DNA of 64,000 nt from Noviherbaspirillum cavernae (lineage in GTDB: Bacteria; Pseudomonadota; Gammaproteobacteria; Burkholderiales; Burkholderiaceae_D), in NCBI RefSeq assembly GCF_003590875.1, contig NZ_QYUN01000002.1, positions 1,426,001-1,490,000 on the forward strand. Direction: 5' to 3'. The notes beneath the pieces are model-generated. The model saw only the letters and a list, made by a program, of their open reading frames with translations, did not search any database and had not been told where the DNA came from. The position numbers and the translations under genes were made by a program. This document shows, in pieces, positions 34,348-43,973 of the stretch. Position 1 is the stretch's first letter. Each line of letters begins with the position of its first letter.

Positions 34348-35490
34348 TTAACCCAAACCGGCGCTTTCGCTGGGTGTCAGATTTCTGCCGGGTTTGTCCT
34401 GCACCAACGCGCTGCGGCATGCCGCCACCACGCCGGCGGCGGCATGCTCGAAAGTGTATTGTCCGGCGATGGCGCTGCTGCGCCGCGAGAAGCGCTGATA
34501 AACGGCCGGTTGGCTCAACAGCAGTGCAGCCAGTTCGCTCCACAGGGAAACGTCCAGTTCGCACACGAATCCGTTTTCGCCATCCAGCACAAGTTCGTTC
34601 GCGACCCCGGCGTAGGGTGACACGATCACCGGCAAGCCTGCCGCGCACGCTTCGTTCGCGACCACTCCCCATACATCGGCCAGGGTGGGGAACAGGAAGA
34701 TGCGTGCCGAGCGGTACAGCGCAGGCAGCTCATGCTGGGAGGCAAAGCCGTTGAACTCTGCCTCGACGAGATCGCAACGCAGCAGCGCCTCCTGCCGGAT
34801 CGCTTCTTCCTGCTCGCCCGATCCGACGAAGAGGATGCGCATCCGGCGGCCAAGCCGGCGCGCTGCATCTTCGGCAACGTTCAATGCGAACAGCGGATTC
34901 TTGCCTTCCACCACGCGTCCGCAAAAGAGAAAATCGAACGGTTTCTCGTCATCCGCAGGAGCGTTCATGTACACCTCGTTGTTGATGCAAAGACAGGACT
35001 CAAAGCAGCGCCTGGATGGGATGCCGTAGCTTTCATACAGCCGCCGCCCGCCGATGCTGGCGGAGATGAAGCTCTGCGAACGCCGATACACGAAGCGCCG
35101 TATCGCCTTGTGCCAGCGGCTCAGGGATTCTTCCGATGCATCGGTGCCGTCGGTCATCGGCACATGCGCCGCGCCTTTGGCGAGTGCATAGGCGAATGCG
35201 TAGAGGTAGGTCGGGTTGAATCCCGTCGTGACGACCACGTCTGGCGCAAAGCGGTTCAGCACCGGGATGACGTCGAAGTTGTGGTGGATGAAGTTGTCGC
35301 CGCGCGCGATGAATCGTTCCTGCAGAAACACATGATCGAAGTTCAGCGGTGGCAGCTTCCATTGCCGGTTGGGCTCGCGCATGCTGCAAAAGATGAGCTG
35401 CAGATCGATGTCCGGCATTTGCGCAATCTTCTCGTAGACCGGAATCCGGAACGGAGGAGGGTGGTTCGTGATCATCGCGATTTTCAGCAT
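34348..35490 (-). CDS. Glycosyltransferase family 4 protein (paralog of the one at 30,240)
   Basis: A 380-aa GT4 enzyme. It shares its whole layout with the gene at 30,240-31,370: opening MLKIAMITNHPPPFRIPV, then IFCSMREPNRQWKLPP, MTDGTDASEESLSRWHK, FLFCGRVVEGKNPLFAL and PTLADVWGVVANEACAAGLPVI. The start MLKIAM matches the paralog; a 36-codon upstream extension is unlikely. Presence of two such paralogs on opposite arms suggests duplication and re-use for two similar sugar transfers. Donor unknown. Confidence 0.88.
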   Translation of the reverse strand: MLKIAMITNHPPPFRIPVYEKIAQMPDIDLQLIFCSMREPNRQWKLPPLNFDHVFLQERFIARGDNFIHHNFDVIPVLNRFAPDVVVTTGFNPTYLYAFAYALAKGAAHVPMTDGTDASEESLSRWHKAIRRFVYRRSQSFISASIGGRRLYESYGIPSRRCFESCLCINNEVYMNAPADDEKPFDFLFCGRVVEGKNPLFALNVAEDAARRLGRRMRILFVGSGEQEEAIRQEALLRCDLVEAEFNGFASQHELPALYRSARIFLFPTLADVWGVVANEACAAGLPVIVSPYAGVANELVLDGENGFVCELDVSLWSELAALLLSQPAVYQRFSRRSSAIAGQYTFEHAAAGVVAACRSALVQDKPGRNLTPSESAGLG

Positions 35491-35730
35491 CGTTTCACTC
35501 CGGGTTTGCCGCTTTTGTCTCGGGAACGCTTCAACGGATGCCGCTGCAGCCATGGAATCGTTCAGGCATTGCGGCGTTGTTGAATGGATTGTGTTCAAGC
35601 GTACAAAACAATCCTGTCGGAAGTATTTACCTGGATCAGTAAATGGTCAGATATCGCGCGCAGACGGAGGTGTTGACATGACGATGAGGCGAGAGATGAT
35701 GGCGGAGCGAGTCCGCCACCATCGTCGGAA

Positions 35731-36648
35731 CTATTTGTGTCGCCACCGCAGCAGTCCGTCGAGCCGTCCCCGCACGACCGCGTACCCGTGCGCAAGATCA
35801 CCCCCGAACGATCCCTTCAGCAGCGGGCGCATGACCGGCGCGGCAAGTCCGCGCAGGATGACCCACAAGGGCAAGCGGTGCTTGGCATACAGTGCGCCGG
35901 TGCCGCGTGCACGATGCCTGATCGCCATGCGTGCGTCCGGGCCGGCATCGGGCGTGGCTGGATTGACCGCGTGATGAACTTCGGCCAGCGGCTCGTAGGT
36001 CAGGACAGCGCGGGACCGCAGGGCACGCAGCACGAAGTCGGTTTCCTCGCCGGCGCCGAACCATTGGCCGACACCGAGACGGGCATCGAAACCGCCGATT
36101 TTCCGGAACAGGCTGCGTTCGCAGAACAAGGTGATCGAGCTGACCGGGACATCTCGAAAAGCGCGCGCTCTTTCCCATGTGAGGTTGGCGGCGACCAGCG
36201 GCTGTTCGCCCTGTTCCACCCAGCGCACGACCACGCCGGCCGGGTTGTCGTCCAGCATGAAGCGCGCGGCGACCCGTTCCAGCAAATGCGGGTCATACCA
36301 GCAATCATCATCCGGGAAGCCGATCCAGCGCCCGCGCGCCGCTTCGATGCCGGCATTGCGCGCCGCAGCGAGATTGGCCGGATGGTGCTTGAGATGCTTG
36401 ACGGCGATGCCGAGATAGCGCGCGCGCTCCAGATGCGGCAACAGCCGTGCGTCCATGTTCTGGTCGACGACGACCAGTTCGAAATTGCTGAAAGTCTGCG
36501 CGGCCAGCGACTCGAACAGGCGTCCCAGTTCACTGGTGCGACCGACCGTCGCCAGCACAAGGGAAATATCCGGGAAACGGATATCCGCACTGCCTTTGGC
36601 GTTGCCGGTAGCTGTCGAAGCGTGAGGATTCATGGGAGTGGTTGACAT
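35731..36648 (-). CDS. Glycosyltransferase family 2 protein
   Basis: A 305-aa inverting GT-A glycosyltransferase. The nucleotide-binding region ISLVLATVGRTSELGRLFESL (split over residues 28-48) and LVVVDQN are followed by the metal-binding PDDDC near 113-117 and an acceptor-site GAGEETDF near 200. No membrane helices apart from a weakly hydrophobic tail. Its start lies three bases after the stop of the upstream GT2 gene, so both are in one operon. A 240-bp gap without features separates it from the next gene. Confidence 0.88.
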   Translation of the reverse strand: MSTTPMNPHASTATGNAKGSADIRFPDISLVLATVGRTSELGRLFESLAAQTFSNFELVVVDQNMDARLLPHLERARYLGIAVKHLKHHPANLAAARNAGIEAARGRWIGFPDDDCWYDPHLLERVAARFMLDDNPAGVVVRWVEQGEQPLVAANLTWERARAFRDVPVSSITLFCERSLFRKIGGFDARLGVGQWFGAGEETDFVLRALRSRAVLTYEPLAEVHHAVNPATPDAGPDARMAIRHRARGTGALYAKHRLPLWVILRGLAAPVMRPLLKGSFGGDLAHGYAVVRGRLDGLLRWRHK

Positions 36649-36651
36649 GAC

Positions 36652-37596
36652 TCAAAATCTTTCCAGGACACGAAGACGAATTGTTCTTGGCAGGCAAGCC
36701 AGCAGAAAAATCTTCAGCCAGAAGCGGGGTGCATGGATGCTGAAGCGGTTGAACAGCAGCGACACGCCACGTCCCCAGCTGCTGGTGCGCAGAAATCTCA
36801 AGGCCAGCATGAGCTGATGCAAGCCGAGCAGGCGCGACACGCCCTTGCGATGCTGCGGCGGAATGCGATCGGCGTTGTAACGCTCCTTCAATCGCTTGAT
36901 GAAGGGCGGCAGATCGGCATCCGCGCTTGCCTTGCTGAGGCTGGAAGGCAGGCCGACGCGGTATGCCACCAGGGGGCGCGAGGAGTACGCGATCGGATAA
37001 CGCTCGGCGATGCGGAACCAGACGTCCTGATCTTCGCCGAGGCTCTCGTTCTCCGGAAAAAAAATCTGGTGGTCGAAGAAGATCGCGCGGCGAATCACGA
37101 CCGAGCAGGTGGAAAAAATATTGTTCCGCGCCCAGGCTTCGAAGAAACGCGTGACGAGCTGCGGCGAACCGTCTGGATCGACTTCGTAGATGCGTGGCGT
37201 CTGCGTGCGTCCGTCTTCGGTGAACGTGAAATAGTGCGTGGCGTACACGGCGCATTGCGGATACAGGCGATGCAATGCAAGGATTTGGGGAATGTAATCC
37301 GGTGTCCAGTAATCGTCGGCATCGAGAAAGGCAATGAATTCGCCGCTCGCTTCGCGGATGCCGCGGTTTCTCGCCGCCGATACGCCCTGGTTCCTCTGGC
37401 GAGTCAGCTTGACCCTCGGGTCGCCCATGCGCGCGACGCGTTGCGGGCCGTCGTCGGTGGAGCCGTCGTCCACCACGATGACTTCATGAATGCCGTCGTC
37501 GGCATGCAGCGCCGATGCGATGGCCGTCTCGACGTACGGTCCCTTGTTATAGAGGGGAATGACGACCGAGATAAGCGGCGGCATGATGCGCGTCAT
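36652..37596 (-). CDS. Glycosyltransferase family 2 protein
   Basis: A 314-aa GT-A enzyme. SVVIPLYNKGPYVETAI (about residues 10-26), VIVVDDGSTDDG (39-50), RNQGVSAARNRGI near 68-80 and the DxD-type FLDADDYW near 90 are all present. GEDQDVWFRIAERYP near 190 is the catalytic-base region. The C-terminal 70 residues are basic with a hydrophobic stretch, perhaps for membrane contact. It is packed tightly between wzy (3-bp gap) and the other GT2. Confidence 0.9.
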   Translation of the reverse strand: MTRIMPPLISVVIPLYNKGPYVETAIASALHADDGIHEVIVVDDGSTDDGPQRVARMGDPRVKLTRQRNQGVSAARNRGIREASGEFIAFLDADDYWTPDYIPQILALHRLYPQCAVYATHYFTFTEDGRTQTPRIYEVDPDGSPQLVTRFFEAWARNNIFSTCSVVIRRAIFFDHQIFFPENESLGEDQDVWFRIAERYPIAYSSRPLVAYRVGLPSSLSKASADADLPPFIKRLKERYNADRIPPQHRKGVSRLLGLHQLMLALRFLRTSSWGRGVSLLFNRFSIHAPRFWLKIFLLACLPRTIRLRVLERF

Positions 37597-37599
37597 GTT

Positions 37600-39051
37600 T
37601 CATCCCCAACCCAGCTGCTGCCGCGTGCGCGGAATATTCGGAAAAGCATGCATGTCATGCAAGGGATAGGGCTGATTGCTCTTCAGAAGGATCAGGCGGA
37701 ACAGCAGAAGATGCATGATGAATTCGCCGCTGAAGATGCCGCTCAAGTCGAACGGCGCTTCGGTGAAGGAACGGATGAGGATGATCGTGAACAGTGCGAG
37801 CGACAGCCCCCGCGTTGCCTTGTTGGCCGCCAGCGCGTAGTTGAACATCACGGCCGCGTAGAACAGCAGCCCGGCAAGGCCGACCACGCCGGCGACGGAC
37901 AGCGCTTGCAGGATCTGGTTGTGCGCGTGATACGCATATTCCATGCCGATCAGCTGCCGTACCTGGTCATCCCACATCGATGCGCCGTATCCGAACAGCG
38001 GATTCTCCGCCCAGGTTTCCAATGCAACCGTCCATATATAAGTGCGGCCGGTCAAGGTTGCAATCTCTTCGTCCCTGGTGAACAAATCCACCTGTTCGCT
38101 GTACACGTTGTACAGCGCGGCAGCGCTTACCGCCAGGATGCCGAGCGCGCAAATCAGAAGCGGTCCGGACAGCTTGCGCAGTGCGTAGTCGTGATGGAGG
38201 CTGGCAGCCCTCGGCGCATGCAGCATGCGGCCCCACCACAATATCGGGAAGCATATCGTGGCGCACAGCCAAGCCGTCTTCGATTGCGACAGCACCATCA
38301 CCGCGAGGCCGGTTGCCAGCGCGAGCAATTGCAACAGGCGATTCGCGAAAGGCTTGTGCATCACGAGCAGGAGGAATACGACCGATAGCGGACCGATGCT
38401 GTTGGGCCCGGAGCCGATTCCCCACAAGCGGATGTCAAGTCCGGGTATCCAGCCGGTGTAATTGCGCTGCACCGCCATTTGCGGCACCGCCACGGCGGCG
38501 ATGCAGCAGCCGAGAAAGAACAGAAACAATGAAATTTTCGTCGCGTCGATCGAATAATTCTTGTCCTTGTTGCGGCTGAAATAAATGGTCGTGAAGATCA
38601 GCAGCGGGTACCACGCGCGCTGGTCGAACATCGGCTTCGTGCCGAAGATGTTGTTCAGGACAACATTGGTCGCAAAGTACAGCAGGAAGGCGATGAAGAG
38701 GGTTTTCCCTTCCTTGACGCGCAACTCGACCTTCTGCGATACCGAGATCAGGCGCGCGAAGCACAGCGCGAGAATGAGGCCGGTTGCGAGCCGCAGGACC
38801 CAACTCAGCATCGGTGAATCGACGCCGGCTGCTGCCGCCAGCTCGAACTCGGCGGCGGTGACATTTCTGCCGGTGAGCAATGCACTGATGCACATTGCAG
38901 CGACGATGATCGGGAAGATCAGTGACAGTATCCATTTCGGCGCTTGTCTTTGCAGATCGATGAACCAGGCAAGCGCAAAGATGGCAACGAAGGCGACGAC
39001 GATGGCGCCGATAAAGTACAGAGCCATGGTGGAGAGTTGAATGTCGCTCAT
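37600..39051 (-). CDS. wzy: O-antigen ligase/polymerase-family protein (Wzy)
   Basis: A 483-aa polytopic inner-membrane protein with about 12 hydrophobic helices. The Wzy_C-like periplasmic loop is seen around LTGRTYIWTVALETWAENPLFGYG and the conserved His segment YAYHAHNQILQALSVAG near 370-385. It should polymerise lipid-linked repeat units in the periplasm. Starts directly after the wzx stop codon with no gap, showing tight coupling. Wzy proteins vary widely, so identity rests on topology, motif and position. Confidence 0.85.
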   Translation of the reverse strand: MSDIQLSTMALYFIGAIVVAFVAIFALAWFIDLQRQAPKWILSLIFPIIVAAMCISALLTGRNVTAAEFELAAAAGVDSPMLSWVLRLATGLILALCFARLISVSQKVELRVKEGKTLFIAFLLYFATNVVLNNIFGTKPMFDQRAWYPLLIFTTIYFSRNKDKNYSIDATKISLFLFFLGCCIAAVAVPQMAVQRNYTGWIPGLDIRLWGIGSGPNSIGPLSVVFLLLVMHKPFANRLLQLLALATGLAVMVLSQSKTAWLCATICFPILWWGRMLHAPRAASLHHDYALRKLSGPLLICALGILAVSAAALYNVYSEQVDLFTRDEEIATLTGRTYIWTVALETWAENPLFGYGASMWDDQVRQLIGMEYAYHAHNQILQALSVAGVVGLAGLLFYAAVMFNYALAANKATRGLSLALFTIILIRSFTEAPFDLSGIFSGEFIMHLLLFRLILLKSNQPYPLHDMHAFPNIPRTRQQLGWG

Positions 39052-40581
39052 TTACATCGACCTTTTCATCTGGCCACGATAAAGAAATCTCTGAAGCCGG
39101 TTTGCAGTGCCGGATGGAAGACGCAGTGCAATCTTTTCGAACAGTTGCGCGACATGCCGGTTTACCAGCGTCGGGAATATCCAGAGCGAGGCGACGATGC
39201 CGATCACGCCGGCGGCGACATCAGCCGCCAGCCACAGCGACGGCATGGCGGTAAGTTCGCGCGTGCCGAAATCGGTCAGCAGGATCGCGACGGTGGTATT
39301 GAACGTCGTGATCAGTCCGCCTGACATGGTGCGCATGATCCGGCGCAGGCTGATCTCCAGCGCGCGGCAGGTCATGCCGAGAATCGCCGCGGCACGGATA
39401 AAGTACATGCCGAACACCGTCCATGCCACCGCCTCGAGCGAGTAGTGTGCGCCGATTACGGCGGCGGCGGTGAATGCCACGGCGATCGGAATCTGGATGA
39501 AGAACTCCGTTTTCGTGCGGCCCGCCACCCACAGCAGCGGTGTTGCCATTCCCAGCAGCAGGTACAGCGGCATGGCAAGCGCGATCGGGCGCAGCAGTTC
39601 GGTGGCGCCAAGCCATGATGCACCGTACAGACTGTGCAGGATTGTTTCGGATGCAGCGGCAATGCCGAAGAAGACCGGGAACAGCAGGAGCGTGACTGCG
39701 CCGATCATCGTCAGCAGCGCCTTGCGCAAGCGGTTAAAGTCGTCCTGCACCCGGGCGCTGGTGGAAAACAGCGCAGATTGAATGACGCCGATGGTGGTGA
39801 TGGTCGGACTCGACACGAGATTGTATGAGAGCGAATAGAAGCCGACCTGCGCAGTGGGAAACATGCGACCGATGATCACGCGATCGACGTTGCCGATGAT
39901 CCAGTTGACGAGGTTCGTGCCGAATACCTTGATGCCGTAACTCATCAGTCCGCCATCGTCGTGTTGGCGCAGAACGATACCGACCGGATGGCGCGCCTTC
40001 CGGTACAGAAGGATGAAGTTGATCGCTTCGCTGCTGATGAAAGCTGCGATCAGTGCCCACACCTGGTTGCCGTTCAATGCCATCGGAATGCCGATGAAGA
40101 TGTAGCCGACGATATAGCCGATGATGTGCGCCACTTGCATCGATCGGAAATCCAGCTCGCGCTTGAGAAGGTTCAGCGATGGTGAGCAGACTGCATTGAT
40201 GAAGCAGATCACCGAGGCAACTTCGATCACGGGGACAAGACGCGGCTCGTTGAAGAAAGTGGATAGCGGACCAGCGAGAAAGAAGACGATCAGCGAGACG
40301 ACGATGCCGAGGATCACCTGCCAGGTGAAGACGAACTTGATGTCATTGTCGGTAATCGTTTTCTTCTGAATCAGGCCGTAGGAAATGCCGATATCTGAGA
40401 AAAACTTGCTGAAGCTCAGGATGGTCGCGGCAATCGCAAAGATGCCGTACTCCACGGGGCCGAGTATCCGCGCCAGAATGATCTGCGTCCCGATCTGAAG
40501 CAGTGCGCGCAGGATCGAGCCGAATCCACCCCAAAACACGGCGGAAATTCCTTTGCTCGACAAGTTGATCACTTTTTCCAT
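39052..40581 (-). CDS. wzx: Wzx-type polysaccharide flippase
   Basis: A 509-aa MOP-superfamily transporter with about 14 hydrophobic helices. The N-terminal GGFGSILRALLQIGTQIILARILGPVEYGIFAIA and the segment LIQKKTITDNDIKFVFTWQV are typical of the lipopolysaccharide-biosynthesis flippase group. It should move undecaprenyl-diphosphate-linked repeats across the inner membrane. A basic C-terminal tail (RFLYRGQMKRSM) lies in the cytoplasm. It is followed without a gap by wzy. Confidence 0.92.
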   Translation of the reverse strand: MEKVINLSSKGISAVFWGGFGSILRALLQIGTQIILARILGPVEYGIFAIAATILSFSKFFSDIGISYGLIQKKTITDNDIKFVFTWQVILGIVVSLIVFFLAGPLSTFFNEPRLVPVIEVASVICFINAVCSPSLNLLKRELDFRSMQVAHIIGYIVGYIFIGIPMALNGNQVWALIAAFISSEAINFILLYRKARHPVGIVLRQHDDGGLMSYGIKVFGTNLVNWIIGNVDRVIIGRMFPTAQVGFYSLSYNLVSSPTITTIGVIQSALFSTSARVQDDFNRLRKALLTMIGAVTLLLFPVFFGIAAASETILHSLYGASWLGATELLRPIALAMPLYLLLGMATPLLWVAGRTKTEFFIQIPIAVAFTAAAVIGAHYSLEAVAWTVFGMYFIRAAAILGMTCRALEISLRRIMRTMSGGLITTFNTTVAILLTDFGTRELTAMPSLWLAADVAAGVIGIVASLWIFPTLVNRHVAQLFEKIALRLPSGTANRLQRFLYRGQMKRSM

Positions 40582-40856
40582 GGCGAATGCCGATGCGGCA
40601 GGGAGTGTTATTCAAAGTTGCTGGTTTCCGTGTCGGCCGCGAAACCTGGGCGATTTGCACGGCGCGCCAGCGGCACTGTGCATGTTGAACTCGTTGCGGT
40701 CGTCACATCGCACATCGGCCCCACATCGGCCCATTCCCCGATATGTTCGAGGTCTGAGGTATTGTGCCGTTCCGCTCTTTGCGTACATTGATATGGGACA
40801 ACATTGGCGTCACCATTGGTGTCGCAAGACGGTGTCAAATGAAATGCCTGCGCCGT

Positions 40857-41297
40857 TCATGCACCATGCCTCTGTTTGTCGCGCGTGACCGTGGCTCGAA
40901 CGGAACGTTTCCTTCTTCCGATCGCCAGCGTATGGATCAGCATGATCGACGCGATGCATGCCATGGCCGCGATCATGTCGACACTCCAATCACTGAAGTT
41001 CGCATGACGGTATGGCATCAATCCCTGGCTAAGCTCGTCAATCGCTCCCAGCACGCCGACCACAAGAATCGTGCCGAGTCCGCGAAGGATGCGCGTGCCG
41101 GAGAGCCCGGCGTAGATCAGTGCAGTGATGAACGCATAGGCAAGGAAATGCAGCAGTTTGTCGTAGATGGCCGATGACAGCGCCGTCGCCTTGCCCGGTA
41201 CGGTGCCGATACCGACCATCAATGCAAAGAATGCGAAGGCAATCATGAGACAAGCGCGCGGAGTGAAGAGTTTTTTCTGAAGCATGTCGAATCTCAT
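40857..41297 (-). CDS. VanZ-like membrane protein
   Basis: A 146-aa protein with four hydrophobic helices. The family marks are DKLLHFLAYAFITALIYAGL near the second helix and DELSQGLMPYRHANFSDWSVDMIAA before the last. VanZ-like proteins are frequent in exopolysaccharide loci, but their biochemical role is unclear. A start at MRFDMLQKK was chosen; MLQKK four codons later is also possible. It sits between the priming transferase and wzx in the reverse arm with gaps of about 240-275 bp on each side. Confidence 0.82.
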   Translation of the reverse strand: MRFDMLQKKLFTPRACLMIAFAFFALMVGIGTVPGKATALSSAIYDKLLHFLAYAFITALIYAGLSGTRILRGLGTILVVGVLGAIDELSQGLMPYRHANFSDWSVDMIAAMACIASIMLIHTLAIGRRKRSVRATVTRDKQRHGA

Positions 41298-41421
41298 GTG
41301 TCGATCGTTCTTGCGCTTGTTTGCTGATGAGCGTGAAATGAACGGCAAGAAACGCGCCAGCGCGTTGCCGGACAGGCGGCGTGAACAGGCGAGAGCTTGC
41401 GAAGGAGAAGATTTGAATATG

Positions 41422-41441
41422 GCGGATGCAAACGCATCCGC
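41422..41441 (-). terminator. Hairpin between priming transferase and VanZ-like gene
   Basis: GCGGATGC and GCATCCGC pair around AAAC. No T-run follows on either strand, so it may attenuate, stabilise the mRNA end, or be neutral. Confidence 0.3.
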
Positions 41442-41535
41442 GCATGTGTTGCCGTCGTGTTACGCGCGGTGAATATCCTGAATCCGCAGCAAGTCGGGCG
41501 CGTCATCCTCCGCGAACGGAGCAGATTGAAAGCCA

Positions 41536-42942
41536 TCAATACGCATTCGCTCCCGTCCACCCCTTGAATGCGGTCCAGGCGATGATGCGGATATCCATCC
41601 ACAGTGACCAGTTCTGTATGTAATGCAGGTCGAACTGCACCCGCTTGGCCATCTTGTCCACCGTATCCGTTTCGCCGCGATGGCCATGGATTTGCGCCCA
41701 GCCAGTGATGCCTGGCTTGACGCGATGCCGCAGCATGTAAAGCTCCAGCAGATCCTTGTACATCTCGTTGTGCTGCAAAGCGTGCGGCCTGGGACCGACG
41801 ACCGACATCTCGCCGCGCAGCACGTTGATGAACTGCGGCAGCTCGTCGAGACTGGTGCGGCGCAGGAACCCGCCGATCGACGTCAGGCGCGAGTCGTTCT
41901 TCGCCGCCTGCGTCACGATGCCCTGTTCCCGATGCACCTTCATCGTGCGGAATTTATACACATTGAATTGTTTGCCGTTCAAACCCAGCCGCGGCTGCTT
42001 GAAGAAAACCGGACCGGGTGATGTGTATTTGATGCAGACCGCGATCACCACAAACAACGGCAGCAACAGAATGAGCGCGACAATGGAAAACACCTTGTCG
42101 AACAGCTCCTTGATCACGCCGTGAATGCCGCTGGAAATCGGCTGATTGAGATCGACCGCGGGAAAGCCGAGGAAGTCGCCAACCTTGTTGCTCAACATCT
42201 GCAGACCGAGAATATCCGGCACCCAGCGAATATCGACGAGCGCATTGCGCAAGAGGTACTGCAGTTCCTGCATTTTCGGCGAGGCAACCAGCGGCAGCGT
42301 GATCCATATCTCGTGGATCTTGTTGGCGATCACGTAGTTGTGAATTTCTTCCACCGTATTGATGCGGACGATGGCGGGGTCGCTGATTTTTCCCGCATCG
42401 GTCGGATCGGCATGCACTGCCTTGACGTCATATCCGGCCCAGTCCTGGGCAAGGGCGCGTCGATGCATTTCCTGTCCGGTACTTCCATAGCCGACGATCA
42501 CCACGCGCTTGCTGTTCAATCCCTTCTTGCGCAGATGGCGCAGCGTGCCGTAGACAATGATGCGATAAGCCACGAGGAGCATCACGCCCGTCGCATACCA
42601 GTAGAACAGCCACAGCCGCGATACATGCCCGACATGGTGAATAAGGAAGCTGAAAAACAATCCGATCAGCAACACTAATCCCCATGCCATCGCGACACGC
42701 ACGAACATTTCCGGCATGGAACGTCCGCGCCATGAAGTATAGAGACCGAGCTGGGCAAACAGCACGAAAGCCAGCCCGCTGCAGAAGTGCAGCAACACTG
42801 TGTGGATCGGAGCGGTTTCGCCGATCATTGCCTGGAAGTGGATGATGCTCGCCAGCATGCCGGCGGTTTCGAGTACGAGCACATCCATGACCCGCATGGA
42901 AAGTTCGAGCCGGGAGGAATTGCGGATGATCAGGTCTTGCAT
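41536..42942 (-). CDS. wcaJ: Undecaprenyl-phosphate glucose phosphotransferase (WcaJ-like)
   Basis: A 468-aa polyprenol-phosphate hexose-1-phosphate transferase that starts the repeat unit by loading glucose-1-phosphate (or a related sugar) onto undecaprenyl phosphate. Four N-terminal helices (about residues 15-125) are followed by a CoA-binding-like Rossmann domain (VVIVGYGSTGQEM). A further hydrophobic helix near 285-305 leads to the catalytic bacterial sugar-transferase domain with KFRTMKVH, RRTSLDELPQ and SVVGPRPH. The length is standard for the PNPT-independent PssY/WcaJ group. It heads the reverse arm, so its promoter lies in the 477-bp region upstream. Confidence 0.92.
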   Translation of the reverse strand: MQDLIIRNSSRLELSMRVMDVLVLETAGMLASIIHFQAMIGETAPIHTVLLHFCSGLAFVLFAQLGLYTSWRGRSMPEMFVRVAMAWGLVLLIGLFFSFLIHHVGHVSRLWLFYWYATGVMLLVAYRIIVYGTLRHLRKKGLNSKRVVIVGYGSTGQEMHRRALAQDWAGYDVKAVHADPTDAGKISDPAIVRINTVEEIHNYVIANKIHEIWITLPLVASPKMQELQYLLRNALVDIRWVPDILGLQMLSNKVGDFLGFPAVDLNQPISSGIHGVIKELFDKVFSIVALILLLPLFVVIAVCIKYTSPGPVFFKQPRLGLNGKQFNVYKFRTMKVHREQGIVTQAAKNDSRLTSIGGFLRRTSLDELPQFINVLRGEMSVVGPRPHALQHNEMYKDLLELYMLRHRVKPGITGWAQIHGHRGETDTVDKMAKRVQFDLHYIQNWSLWMDIRIIAWTAFKGWTGANAY

Positions 42943-43419
42943 GGCTTCTCGATATTCAGCAATCTCAAATCATGGATGGCTGCCTCCGCTACATTGGTTG
43001 CCGCACCAACCGGTATTCCGATCAAGGCAGCGAAAAGCAATGAAATCCGGCAGTGTCAAACAATGAAAAAACTGTTTCTATGGAAATGAATTTACTTGTG
43101 GACTGGCTTGAAATCCTTGAATCATTGTTACCTTTCTAACAATATTAGGCATTTAATGGCGGCCAGAATCGCAAAGTGTTCAATGCTTGCGTCGGCTCAA
43201 ATGGCAGGTTGCCCCGCATCAAATGCAGGCTTGAGAAGAATCAGATTCGTCGCTTTTTAGACACTTCATCAGCGGTACGCAGTAATCAGTCACATGCATT
43301 TGCCTGTCGTGTCGATGATGCAAACGTCATGCGGAAACAGGGTGACGCATTGACAAGTGCCATTTTCGATTGGCCGCGCGCCGTTACCCTTGCACATTCG
43401 ATGCGCTATCATTGGCCTC
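42943..43419. other. Divergent regulatory region, wcaJ / truncated haemoglobin
   Basis: A 477-bp AT-richer gap that must hold the promoters of the reverse polysaccharide arm and of the haemoglobin gene. On the minus strand a TTGACA lies at 43,059-43,054 with only a poor -10 (TTTTCG) after 17 bp. Other AT-rich stretches around 43,060-43,160 could serve. No small gene or RNA is recognised. Confidence 0.45.
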
Positions 43420-43821
43420 ATGAATGCAGAAGAAACTCAACAGCCATCCGCTTACGAACTCATCGGAGGGGATGCCAGATTGCGCGAGTTGGTTGACCGC
43501 TTTTACGACCTGATGGATCTGGAAGCGGAATTCGCCGGCATCCGCGCGATGCATCCGACACCGCTGGACGGTTCACGCGACAAGCTCTACTGGTTCTTGT
43601 CGGGCTGGACCGGCGGCCCCAGCATGTACATCGAACGCTTCGGCCATCCGCGTCTGCGCGCACGTCATTTACCCTATGCGATTACCTCCGTCGAACGCGA
43701 CCAATGGCTGCGCTGCATGGCATTGGCCATGCAGGACGTCGGCGTCGAGGAGTCGTTGCAACACCGGCTGATGCAAGCGTTTTATCAAACCGCGGATTGG
43801 ATGCGGAACAAGGCAGGCTGA
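43420..43821 (+). CDS. Group II truncated haemoglobin
   Basis: A 133-aa 2-on-2 globin that binds haem, with a likely role in oxygen, NO or redox chemistry. Tyr29 (B10, in FYDLM), the proximal F8 His83 in RLRARHLPY and Trp96 (G8, in DQWLRC) match group II. LYWFLSGWTGGP (about 57-68) is also typical. The ATG at 43420 was chosen because it matches the family's short N-terminus. Independent of its neighbours by spacing. Confidence 0.92.
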   Translation: MNAEETQQPSAYELIGGDARLRELVDRFYDLMDLEAEFAGIRAMHPTPLDGSRDKLYWFLSGWTGGPSMYIERFGHPRLRARHLPYAITSVERDQWLRCMALAMQDVGVEESLQHRLMQAFYQTADWMRNKAG

Positions 43822-43973
43822 TTTCGGACGGGAGGACGGCGAGGGGCAACATATTGTCTCGCGTTCAGCCGTGCATCGCCGGAACGCAAGTGCAGTTTCT
43901 CTGGCTCGACGATTGCTGCATCCGGACGCGCCGCCGTGTTTCACCAAGCGGATCGAATTCCAAAGAAGTCCCC

